Below, one piece after another: positions 6,382-12,478 of a DNA stretch of 12,478 nt. Source of the DNA: Hyphomicrobiales bacterium (GTDB taxonomy: Bacteria; Pseudomonadota; Alphaproteobacteria; Rhizobiales; Aestuariivirgaceae); assembly GCA_027051995.1 (NCBI GenBank), contig JALUFY010000206.1:1-12478 (forward strand), read 5' to 3'. Numbering within the stretch: the stretch's first letter is position 1; the number at the start of each line of letters is the position of its first letter. The notes under the pieces were generated by a model that was not told where the DNA came from, did not search any database, and saw nothing but the letters and a program-made list of their open reading frames with translations. Both the position numbers and the translations under genes were made by a program.

Positions 6382-9300
6382 TCAAGCCTGCCCGGCTTCG
6401 CCTTGGGCGATGGATTGCAAGGTCACGTAATCGGTCTTGCCCGATCCCAGCACGGGGATGGCGTCCACCTCGATGATCTCGCGCGGGATGGCCAGTTCGG
6501 GGCTTCCGGCCTCCTTCATGGCTTTCGCCAGCTCCTTGCGCGTCAGCCCGGCGCGGGTGGTGATGAGCACCAGCTTCTCGCCCTTCTTCTTGTCCGGAAC
6601 GGAAACCACGGCGTGTATTTCTTCGGGGAAGGCGGTGTTGATGACGTTCTCCACCCCGGTGAGCGAGACCATCTCGCCGCCGATCTTGGCGAAGCGCTTG
6701 GCGCGCCCCTTGATGATCACATAGCCTTCCGCGTCGATCTCCACGATGTCGCCGGTGTCATACCAGCCATCCTCCGGCGGCTCGATGACGCCGGGATTGT
6801 CCGCCCGCAGATAGCCTTTCATCACGTTCGGCCCCTTGACGATCAGCCGCCCGCCCTCGTCAATGCCGGGCACCGGATCGAGACGGGCCTCGATGCACGG
6901 CAGAAGCCGCCCCACCGTCCCGGACTTGAAATGCATCGGCGTGTTGACGGAGAGCACCGGCGCGGTTTCCGTCGCCCCGTAGCCTTCGAAGATGCGCAGG
7001 CCGAATTTCTCCATCCACACATCGCGCGTTTCCTTTTTCACCCGCTCGGCCCCGGCGACGACATAGCGCACGTTGTAGAAATCATAAGGGTGCGCCTTGC
7101 GCGCATAGCCGTTCAGGAAGGTGTCGGTGGCGAAGAAGACGGTCGAATTTGTGTCATAGACCATCTCCGGAATGATCTTGTAATGCAGCGGCGAGGGATA
7201 GAGAAACAGCTTCGCCCCGGCCACCAGCGGCAGGAAGACGCCCGCCGACAGCCCCAGCGCGTGGAACATCGGCAGGGCGTTGAAGATGTTGTCCGTGGCG
7301 TTCAGATCGATCCGCGCCAGCACCTGATTGGCGTTGGCCAGGATGTTCCTGTGCGACAGCACCACCCCCTTGGGCACGCCCTCCGAGCCGGAGGTGAAAA
7401 GAATGACCGCCGCCGAATCCGGATCAAGGTTGGCCCCGGCGAGCGGCAGCCCCGCATGCCCGAGCTTCGTCATCCACAGACCGCGCAGCTTGTCCCCAAG
7501 GCCGATGGTTTCGCGCACGTCCTCCAGCCAGATGATCCGCGCCTGCTTCTCCAGCAGGGCGATGGTGTCTTCCAGCTTGCCCATCTCGACGAACTTGCGC
7601 GAGGTGACGATGGTCTTCACCCGCGCGCCCTTCAGCCCGGCAGCCATGTTCACCGCCCCGGTGGAGAAATTGAGCATGGCCGGCGTGCGCCCGTAGGTCA
7701 GAAGCCCCAGCAGCGTCACCAGACAGCCCGTCGAGGTGGGCAGCAGAACGCCCAGCGTTTTCTCGCCCCTGGTCATCGCCGCCAGCCTGCGGCCCAGCAC
7801 ATGCGCGCCGGTGATCAGCCTGTCGAAGCTCAGCGGCGTGCGCTGGATGTCCTCGACGATTTTCTTCTTGCCGCCGTGCGCCTTGCGCGCGTCCAGCACC
7901 GCCTCCATGAGATGCCGCCGCCAGGGCGATGTCACGAAGGCCGCCTCCGACATGACGTCATACAGCCGGTTGGCCAGATACTTGCGCTGCCCCGCGCCGC
8001 TCAGGCCCTCCGGCGGCTCCATCTTCACCGGCTCCAGCACGGTGATGGTGATTTTCGGAAACAGTCTGAGCCGCTGCTTGTCCGGCTGCTTGGAGAAAAA
8101 GCGCGCCCTCTGCGCCCCCTCGATGCGCACCGGCACCAGCGGCGCGTCCGCCTTGTGGGCGATCACCCCCGGGCCTTCATAGACCTTCATCAGCCCGCCG
8201 GTGACCGAAATGCGCCCTTCCGGGAAGATGACCACCTTGCGGTCGCCCCTGACCGCCTTGATCAGCGTACGGGTGGCCATCGGGTTGGTCGGATCGATGG
8301 GCAGAAGGTCGAAGATTTTCTGCGCCAGGCGCACCATGAGCCCGCGCGCGGTGAAGGTGTTGACGGCGAAGGAGGCATCCTCCGGCAGATAGGAAGCCAG
8401 CAGCGGCCCGTCGAGGAACGAGGTGTGATTGGGCACGATGACGGCGCGCGGGCCCGCCGCCTCGAAATGCTCCATGCCCTTCACCTCCACCCGGTAGAAA
8501 AGCCTGAACAGGATTTTGCCCACCGCCCGCGCCAGCTGCCTGGGCATGCGCCACATGACATAGAGCGCCGCCAGGCCATTGGTGACGGCCAGCGCCAGAA
8601 TGACGCTTGGGATGGAAACCCCGCCCTTCAGCGCGATGGCTAGAAGCAGCTGCCCGGCGGCCATGAACAGGGCGTTGACCACGTTGTTCGCCGCGATCAC
8701 CCGCGAGCGCTCCTCGTCATCGGCCAGATGCTGAAGCCAGGCGTAGAAGGGCACCACGAACAGCCCGCCAAAGGCCGCCGTCAGCACGAAATGCAGGGAA
8801 ATCCTCAACCCTTGGAAGGTGGAGAGGAACGCCCCCAGCGAGCGCAGGGATGAGCCCTCCGCCACGGGGGAGAGGCCATGCGAGGCATGCCACAGATCAA
8901 GCAGCGAAAGCGTCATCAAGAGCGCGGCGATGGGCGCGAACTTCACCGAAATCTCGCCCTTCAGCAACCTTGAAGCGGCGAATGACCCCGCCGCGATGCC
9001 GATGGTGAACAGGGCGATGAAGAAATTGGCCACCGTCTCGTCGCCGCCCAGATAGACGGAGGTGAATTTCGGCACGATGGCCAGCAGAACCGCCCCCACG
9101 GCCCAGAACCAGGAAATGGCCAGCACCGCGCCGAACAGCCTGCGCCGCCCCGTCACCGAGGCGACGATAGCCAGCGTCGAGCCGAGAAAATTTTTGTTGA
9201 TCTCAAGTTCCGGCCTTGGCGCGGGCGCCGGCGGAATGCGCCGCGCCGCCAGCCAGCCGGTCACCGCCACGGCGATCATCGCCGCCCCGACGGCCAGCAG

Positions 9301-9831
9301 GCCATGGCCGGTGAGAATCAGCAGCCCGCCATAGAGCGTGCCCAGCAGGATGGCCAGAAAGGTCGCCGTCTCGATATAAGCGTTGGCGTCCACCAGCTCG
9401 TTGTCCGCCAGATGCTGCGGCAGGATGGAATACTTGATGGGGCCGAAGAAGGTCGATTGCACGCCCGCCAGGAACAGCGTCAGCAGCATCAGCGGAATCC
9501 ATTCCAGCCACAGCGAGGCGATGGCGAGGACGGCGATGCCGATCTCCGCCAGCTTGATGATGCGCGCCAGCTTCGCCTTGTCGTGCTTGTCGGCCAGCTC
9601 TCCGGCCAGCCCGGAAAACAGGAAGAACGGCGCGATGAACACCGCCCCGGCGATGGCGATCAGCGTCCCCGGATCGGCGCCCTGGGCGGCGGCCAGCCGG
9701 TAGGTGACCAGAATGATCAGCGCGTTGCGGAAGATGTTGTCGTTGAACGCCCCCAGCGCCTGCGAAATGAACAGCGGCAGAAAGCGGCGCGTGCGAAACA
9801 GGCTGAAGCGGCCGGCCTTGCGGTCTGTCAT
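6382..9831 (-). CDS. aas: Trifunctional LplT-PlsC-Aas lysophospholipid transporter, acyltransferase and acyl-ACP synthetase
   Basis: This 1149-residue inner-membrane protein should import lysophospholipids and re-acylate them using fatty acid activated on acyl carrier protein. Three modules are visible. Residues 1 to about 435 form an LplT-like MFS transporter with many hydrophobic segments (early motif FNDNIFRNA). About 450-640 is a PlsC acyltransferase with NHTSFLD (catalytic H469 and D474) and FPEGR (536-540). About 655-1149 is an ANL adenylating domain with the P-loop FTSGSEGVPKG (812-822), YGATE (951-955), TGD (D1028), GRAK (R1043) and acyl-adenylation lysine K1132 (GSGKTDY). ATG 9831 is preferred because GGGAGGGA lies 5 bases upstream; an in-frame start at 9876 adds 15 non-conserved residues. 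E. coli encodes LplT separately. The gene stands alone and converges on priA. Confidence 0.94.
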   Translation of the reverse strand: MTDRKAGRFSLFRTRRFLPLFISQALGAFNDNIFRNALIILVTYRLAAAQGADPGTLIAIAGAVFIAPFFLFSGLAGELADKHDKAKLARIIKLAEIGIAVLAIASLWLEWIPLMLLTLFLAGVQSTFFGPIKYSILPQHLADNELVDANAYIETATFLAILLGTLYGGLLILTGHGLLAVGAAMIAVAVTGWLAARRIPPAPAPRPELEINKNFLGSTLAIVASVTGRRRLFGAVLAISWFWAVGAVLLAIVPKFTSVYLGGDETVANFFIALFTIGIAAGSFAASRLLKGEISVKFAPIAALLMTLSLLDLWHASHGLSPVAEGSSLRSLGAFLSTFQGLRISLHFVLTAAFGGLFVVPFYAWLQHLADDEERSRVIAANNVVNALFMAAGQLLLAIALKGGVSIPSVILALAVTNGLAALYVMWRMPRQLARAVGKILFRLFYRVEVKGMEHFEAAGPRAVIVPNHTSFLDGPLLASYLPEDASFAVNTFTARGLMVRLAQKIFDLLPIDPTNPMATRTLIKAVRGDRKVVIFPEGRISVTGGLMKVYEGPGVIAHKADAPLVPVRIEGAQRARFFSKQPDKQRLRLFPKITITVLEPVKMEPPEGLSGAGQRKYLANRLYDVMSEAAFVTSPWRRHLMEAVLDARKAHGGKKKIVEDIQRTPLSFDRLITGAHVLGRRLAAMTRGEKTLGVLLPTSTGCLVTLLGLLTYGRTPAMLNFSTGAVNMAAGLKGARVKTIVTSRKFVEMGKLEDTIALLEKQARIIWLEDVRETIGLGDKLRGLWMTKLGHAGLPLAGANLDPDSAAVILFTSGSEGVPKGVVLSHRNILANANQVLARIDLNATDNIFNALPMFHALGLSAGVFLPLVAGAKLFLYPSPLHYKIIPEMVYDTNSTVFFATDTFLNGYARKAHPYDFYNVRYVVAGAERVKKETRDVWMEKFGLRIFEGYGATETAPVLSVNTPMHFKSGTVGRLLPCIEARLDPVPGIDEGGRLIVKGPNVMKGYLRADNPGVIEPPEDGWYDTGDIVEIDAEGYVIIKGRAKRFAKIGGEMVSLTGVENVINTAFPEEIHAVVSVPDKKKGEKLVLITTRAGLTRKELAKAMKEAGSPELAIPREIIEVDAIPVLGSGKTDYVTLQSIAQGEAGQA

Positions 9832-10375
9832 GAAGTCCCTCCCCGGAAAAAGCGCATTTGCGCAAACCTGCCCCAAACGCGGGCTTGCGGCAAGTGCGGA
9901 CTACCCCTTGGGTTAACCATGTCTGACCACCCCGGCCAAGATAATGCTTGACTTGCCCCGGCTTTGCGCCCATCGTCGGCCTTGCATTTCGCACGCCGTG
10001 GAAGCGCATTCTGTCAAGGGGCGGACAGTCACGGCGGCGGCGGACGACTGAAAGACGAACCGGCCGGCCCAGTTTGCGCCAGGGCTTTTTCCGGACAGGC
10101 GGTTTCCGCCGGACGACGACGCAGGAAGTTACCTCTCACTTGATCACGACCCCTATCGCCGGAGAACCGGCCTGCGTTAAGCGGAAAATCCGTTCGGCCA
10201 GACGACGACATCCTCACCACATCACCGGGTTCACGCGCAGCCTCTGGCCCCACACGGCCCATTGGCGCGCCAGGCCCGCGTTGCCTCATGCATCACCCAT
10301 TTGCCGCGCGGCGGAATGTTCCGCCGGCGGACAGATCACCTGAAAACAGCCAACTGACATCAAGGAGAAAATCTC
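9832..10375. other. Gene-free divergent spacer between aas and csp
   Basis: This 544-base region must carry the promoters of aas (minus) and csp (plus). I find no convincing -35/-10 pair for either. One TTGACA-like box on the minus strand (10017-10012) lacks a good -10. A small gcgca/tgcgc hairpin (9853-9864) lies in the aas leader and a stronger hairpin (10309-10326) in the csp leader. Frames crossing the region read as Arg-rich, unlikely protein. Confidence 0.5.
10309..10326 (+). promoter_or_regulatory. Hairpin in the csp 5' leader
   Basis: Bases 10309-10316 pair with 10319-10326 (8 bp as written; opening the innermost pair leaves a 7-bp stem with a 4-base loop). It lies 35 bases before the csp Shine-Dalgarno. 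Cold-shock genes often have long, structured, temperature-sensitive leaders, so a regulatory role is plausible but inferred. Confidence 0.4.
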
Positions 10376-10585
10376 ATGGCTACTGGAACAGTGAAATGGT
10401 TCAACCCGGAAAAGGGCTATGGCTTCATCGAGCCTTCCGAGGGCGGCAAGGACGCCTTCGTGCACATTTCCGCCGTTGAGCGCGCCGGCCTGTCCACCCT
10501 GCGCGAAGGCCAGAAAGTGTCCTTCGAGCTGGTCGAGGGCCGTAACGGCCGCTCCTCCGCCGAGAACCTCGAAGTCGAGGAATAG
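10376..10585 (+). CDS. cspA: Cold-shock domain protein (CspA family)
   Basis: The 69-residue single-domain OB-fold protein binds single-stranded RNA and DNA and melts mRNA structure. It shows W8 and F9, RNP-1 as KGYGFI (13-18) and RNP-2 as DAFVHIS (26-32), with the usual aromatic binding residues F17, F28 and H30. The length is standard. A strong AAGGAG (10362-10367) sits 8 bases before the ATG. It is monocistronic, with a leader that may be long and a GC-rich terminator. Bacteria usually carry several csp genes, and sequence cannot show whether this one is cold-induced or constitutive, so the symbol names the family only. Confidence 0.93.
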   Translation: MATGTVKWFNPEKGYGFIEPSEGGKDAFVHISAVERAGLSTLREGQKVSFELVEGRNGRSSAENLEVEE

Positions 10586-10587
10586 GC

Positions 10588-10653
10588 CTTTCCCGGCGGG
10601 AAAGACCCGAAACGACGAACAAGAAAGGCCCCGCCCGCGAGGACGGGGCCTTT
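10588..10653 (+). terminator. csp terminator region with two hairpins
   Basis: A perfect 8-bp inverted repeat (10588-10595 with 10597-10604) lies directly after the csp stop. A perfect 10-bp GC-rich stem (10624-10633 with 10644-10653, 10-base loop) follows. The second looks like an intrinsic terminator, but its T-tract is poor (TTT, then CGCCGTTT), so termination may be incomplete. Confidence 0.6.
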
Positions 10654-10991
10654 CGCCGTTTGGAGGGCAGAAAAGGCGCGGAGTTTTCATATACCTCCAC
10701 ACGTATTCCCCCAATTCAGGTCGTTCCCGAGGAGACGGAACCCAAGTGTGAGTCTCAAATCACTGCGGACAACAAGGTCAAAACTCCAGCAGGCGCGTCA
10801 TTGTTCCAGCCGCTTTTGTCCATGCCAGCCGGGAGTCACACTTGGATCTCCGCCTTCGCGGAGATGACGAATATGATGACAATCAGAGAACAAACCCGAA
10901 CCGCGTGAGAATACCGCAACATTCCGAAATATCATCAAATTCCCGGCTGCTGAGAAATCCCCCGGGAAGCCCAAAAGGAAATCCCGCCACG
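10654..10991. other. Gene-free, visibly lower-GC intergenic stretch
   Basis: Between the csp and rpmF terminators there is no believable gene, and base composition is visibly less GC-rich than in the flanking genes. Short frames here run through the REP unit and yield peptides such as WISAFAEMT, a typical translated-repeat artefact. The only structure I can support is the repeat doublet at 10723-10867. Confidence 0.55.
10723..10867. repeat. REPIN-like inverted doublet of REP units
   Basis: The right unit has arm TCACACTTGG (10836-10845) directly followed by a perfect palindrome with an 8-bp stem (10846-10853 with 10858-10865) and CTTC loop. The left unit is its diverged mirror image: a 5-bp hairpin (10723-10727 with 10737-10741) directly followed by CCAAGTGTGA (10742-10751), the exact reverse complement of the right arm. 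About 84 bases separate the arms. A 19-base part of the right unit recurs inverted at 994-1012. Mirror-image REP pairs are the form known as REPINs, mobilised in other bacteria by RAYT transposases; no such gene is in the window. Confidence 0.6.
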
Positions 10992-11022
10992 AAAAAAGCC
11001 CCGCGCGGCGCGGGGCTTTTTT
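10992..11022 (-). terminator. Bidirectional terminator between csp region and rpmF
   Basis: A perfect 15-bp inverted repeat (10992-11006 with 11008-11022) consists of a GC core flanked by A6 and T6, so it reads as a rho-independent terminator on both strands. It lies 30 bases past the rpmF stop on the minus strand, and also stops read-through from csp on the plus strand. Confidence 0.92.
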
Positions 11023-11052
11023 GTCTTGATGAAATGGCGCGCGGGAAGAGGC

Positions 11053-11238
11053 CTAGAACTCTTCCTTGGGCTCCAGAATCTGCTTGCCGCGATACATGCC
11101 CGTTTTCAGGTCGATGTGATGCGGGCGGCGCAGCTCGCCGCTCTTTTTGTCTTCCACCCAGGTCACCGTCTCCTTGGCGTGGCCGGAACGGCGCATGCCG
11201 CGCTTGGAGCGGGTGATTTTGCTCTTGGGAACCGCCAT
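11053..11238 (-). CDS. rpmF: 50S ribosomal protein L32
   Basis: The 61-residue basic protein is a component of the large ribosomal subunit. It begins MAVPKSK and has the family core RRSGHA and [15 protein letters not shown]. It lacks the four zinc-binding cysteines of some L32 proteins, so it is the zinc-independent type. The start is supported by GGAG 8 bases upstream and by family length. Unlike E. coli, where rpmF is followed by plsX and fab genes, it is isolated here: its own terminator follows and it diverges from the thi operon. Confidence 0.96.
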   Translation of the reverse strand: MAVPKSKITRSKRGMRRSGHAKETVTWVEDKKSGELRRPHHIDLKTGMYRGKQILEPKEEF

Positions 11239-11336
11239 GATGTCTACTCCGTCAATTCTGCTGTCTGGCCGCCGCGATCCTGGCGCGCGGCGAAACAGAT
11301 ATGCCGCCCGCCCCGGCGGAGCGTTCGCTGGAGCGC

Positions 11337-11342
11337 CTTATA
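11337..11342 (-). promoter_or_regulatory. Candidate -10 element for rpmF
   Basis: The minus strand reads TATAAG here, one mismatch from the consensus, about 100 bases before the rpmF start. No good -35 box is found at the proper spacing, so the promoter call is weak. Confidence 0.3.
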
Positions 11343-11392
11343 CAGCAAGAGCCGCGTAAAAGGCCAGAGAAAAAACGCCCCCATCAAGCGCC

Positions 11393-11421
11393 TTGCATCC
11401 GCCATCATCCGGCGCTAGTGT
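11393..11421 (+). promoter_or_regulatory. Candidate thi operon promoter
   Basis: TTGCAT (11393-11398) and TAGTGT (11416-11421) are separated by 17 bases. The boxes are imperfect, but the implied transcription start at about 11428-11430 coincides with the first helix of the TPP aptamer, which is why I report it. Confidence 0.4.
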
Positions 11422-11428
11422 CGCAGCC

Positions 11429-11513
11429 GCTCTCCGGGGTGCCCCTTGCGGGGCTGAGAGGCGGTCTTCGCCAACCCGTGGAACCTGAACCGGATAATGC
11501 CGGCGGAGGGAGA
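11429..11513 (+). ncRNA. TPP riboswitch (THI element)
   Basis: The aptamer binds thiamine pyrophosphate and lowers expression of the downstream thiamine-uptake gene. Conserved parts are GGGGTGC (11436-11442), CTGAGA (11454-11459), ACCCG (11474-11478, pairing with the GGGGT side as P2), ACCTGA (11483-11488) and GGATAATGCC (11492-11501), followed by GGAGGGAGA. P1 can form between 11431-11434 and 11510-11513. P3 is a GC hairpin at about 11442-11454. The aptamer ends 76 bases before the thiB start and no T-run terminator follows, so control of translation is more likely than attenuation. Confidence 0.96.
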
Positions 11514-11545
11514 AAGGGCCGCATGCGCAGCATGCAGACTTCCCC

Positions 11546-11582
11546 TCCACCTCGCGATGCAGGACAACCTTCTGGAGGTGGA
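11546..11582 (+). promoter_or_regulatory. Riboswitch expression platform: SD-sequestering hairpin of thiB
   Basis: Bases 11546-11553 can form 8 uninterrupted pairs with 11575-11582, burying the GAGG of the Shine-Dalgarno (GGAGG at 11574-11578). The competing helix pairs CCCTCC (11543-11548) with GGAGGG (11505-11510) at the aptamer's 3' end and cannot coexist with either P1 or the sequestering hairpin. This gives a simple OFF/ON switch. The pairings are read from sequence; the mechanism is inferred. Confidence 0.6.
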
Positions 11583-11589
11583 ATACCCG

Positions 11590-12478
11590 ATGACCAAAAA
11601 GACCATTCTGGCCGCGCTCGCCATGACCGCGCTGCTCGCCGCGACGCCCGCGCGGGCCATGGAAAAGCCCGAGCTCAACATCTACACCTATGACAGCTTC
11701 ACCGCCAAGTGGGGTCCCGGCCCGGCGGTGGAGAAGGCCTTCGAGAACATCTGCGGCTGTGACGTGAAATTCACCGCCCTGGCCGACGGCGTGAGCATCC
11801 TCAACCGCCTGAAGCTGGAAGGAAGGAACACCAAGGCCGATATCGTGCTCGGTCTGGACACCAATGTCTCAAGCGAGGCGAAAGCCACCGGCCTGCTCGC
11901 CCCCCACGAAACGGATTTGAAAAACCTGCATGTCCCGGTGGAATGGAAGGATGCCGTCTTCGTGCCCTATGACTGGGCCCACTTCGCCGTCATCTACAAT
12001 TCGGAGAAGCTGAAGACCCCGCCGAAATCCCTCAAGGCGCTGGTGGAGGGCCCGGCGGAGGAAAAGATCGTCATTCAGGATCCGCGCACATCCACCCCCG
12101 GCCTCGGCCTGCTGCTGTGGATCAAGGCGGTTTACGGCGACAGGGCCGCGGACGCCTGGAAGAAGCTCTCGCGCCGCGTGCTCACCGTGACGCCGGGCTG
12201 GTCGGCGGCCTATGGCCTGTTCACGAAAGGAGAAGCGCCGATGGTCTTCTCCTATGTCACCTCGCCTGCCTATCACATGATCGAGGAAAAGACGGACAAA
12301 TACCGCGCCGCCGCCTTCTCCGAGGGGCACTATCTGCAAATCGAGCTGGCCGCGCGCCTGAAGACCTCGAAACATCCGAAGCTGGCCAGAAAGTTCCTCG
12401 CCTTCATGCTCACCCCGGCCTTTCAGGACAACATCCCGGAGAAAAACTGGATGTTCCCCGCCGGGAAGACATCCAGAC
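11590..12478 (+). CDS. thiB: Thiamine ABC transporter periplasmic binding protein (3' truncated)
   Basis: ThiB (TbpA) captures thiamine and its phosphates in the periplasm and delivers them to the ThiPQ importer. The first 296 codons are visible; about 30 are cut off by the window edge. Residues 1-23 form a Sec signal peptide (KK, hydrophobic core, ARA cleavage site). Family signatures are YTYDSF (32-37) with WGPGP at 41-45, LDTN near 89-92, [14 protein letters not shown] (164-177), TPGWSAAYG (201-209), SEGHYLQ (244-250) and NWMFP (286-290). W41, W204 and W287 match the E. coli ligand-stacking tryptophans W34, W197 and W280, as I recall their numbering. ATG 11590 fits the signal peptide and has GGAGG 11 bases upstream; an in-frame ATG at 11557 has no SD. 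TPP-riboswitch control is expected, and thiP and thiQ probably follow. Confidence 0.95.
   Translation, partial: MTKKTILAALAMTALLAATPARAMEKPELNIYTYDSFTAKWGPGPAVEKAFENICGCDVKFTALADGVSILNRLKLEGRNTKADIVLGLDTNVSSEAKATGLLAPHETDLKNLHVPVEWKDAVFVPYDWAHFAVIYNSEKLKTPPKSLKALVEGPAEEKIVIQDPRTSTPGLGLLLWIKAVYGDRAADAWKKLSRRVLTVTPGWSAAYGLFTKGEAPMVFSYVTSPAYHMIEEKTDKYRAAAFSEGHYLQIELAARLKTSKHPKLARKFLAFMLTPAFQDNIPEKNWMFPAGKTSR

Noticed and set aside
6403..8643. A 746-residue open frame on the plus strand
   Set aside because: It lies wholly antisense to aas, whose three domains have intact motifs. Its His/Arg/Gln-rich translation is a GC-rich shadow.
9948..10343. A 131-residue plus-strand frame in the aas-csp spacer
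   Set aside because: The translation is Arg/Thr/Pro-rich with no domain or Shine-Dalgarno. It most likely reflects open frames in GC-rich non-coding DNA.
10660..11216. Two short plus-strand frames with peptides such as WISAFAEMT and LDLRLRGDDE
   Set aside because: These are translations of the REP palindrome. One also runs through the rpmF terminator and rpmF antisense. Similar peptides are common annotation artefacts of such repeats.
11521..11535. Short gcatgc/gcatgc hairpin after the riboswitch, considered as a terminator
   Set aside because: It is only a 6-bp stem with a 3-base loop and no T-run, so it is not an intrinsic terminator.
11557..11592. An upstream in-frame ATG for thiB at 11557
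   Set aside because: It has no Shine-Dalgarno and lies in the loop of the putative sequestering hairpin. It would also place 11 extra residues before a well-formed signal peptide that starts at 11590.

Overview
This is a GC-rich window from an alphaproteobacterium. The evidence is a CarD/CdnL regulator with a basic N-terminal tail, a cysteine-free 61-residue ribosomal protein L32, a xerC gene divergent from priA, and a single-chain LplT-PlsC-acyl-ACP synthetase (Aas). The order cannot be settled from these genes alone. The content is mostly housekeeping and metabolism. There is no tRNA, rRNA, CRISPR array, insertion sequence or recognisable phage or defence gene.

Layout. Positions 1-326 hold a possible terminator of an unseen upstream gene and the carD leader. 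carD (327-881, +) ends at a strong hairpin terminator that faces the end of a minus-strand gene set. Read in its own direction, that set is xerC (4164-3199), a DAO-family FAD oxidoreductase (3178-1883) and a short-chain dehydrogenase (1807-1019). The 20- and 75-base gaps suggest one transcription unit. priA (4203-6371, +) diverges from xerC across 38 bases and runs tail to tail into aas (9831-6382, -), with only 10 bases between the stop codons. A 544-base spacer separates aas from a divergent cold-shock gene (10376-10585, +). Next comes a gene-free stretch of about 470 bases, with a csp terminator, a REP doublet and the rpmF terminator. rpmF (11238-11053, -) diverges from a TPP riboswitch (about 11429-11513) that leads into thiB (11590 to the window end, +, truncated).

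Function. CarD and Csp act on transcription and RNA. XerC resolves chromosome dimers and PriA restarts collapsed replication forks, so the xerC/priA pair covers chromosome maintenance. Aas imports and re-acylates lysophospholipids. ThiB is the periplasmic receptor of the thiamine ABC importer; thiP and thiQ presumably follow outside the window. The two oxidoreductases behind xerC have no substrate that can be read from sequence.

I did not find a clearly new biological system. The most informative non-coding signals are a complete switch layout for the TPP riboswitch (mutually exclusive helices, one covering the thiB ribosome binding site) and a REPIN-like inverted doublet at about 10723-10867, a unit of which is repeated at 994-1012.
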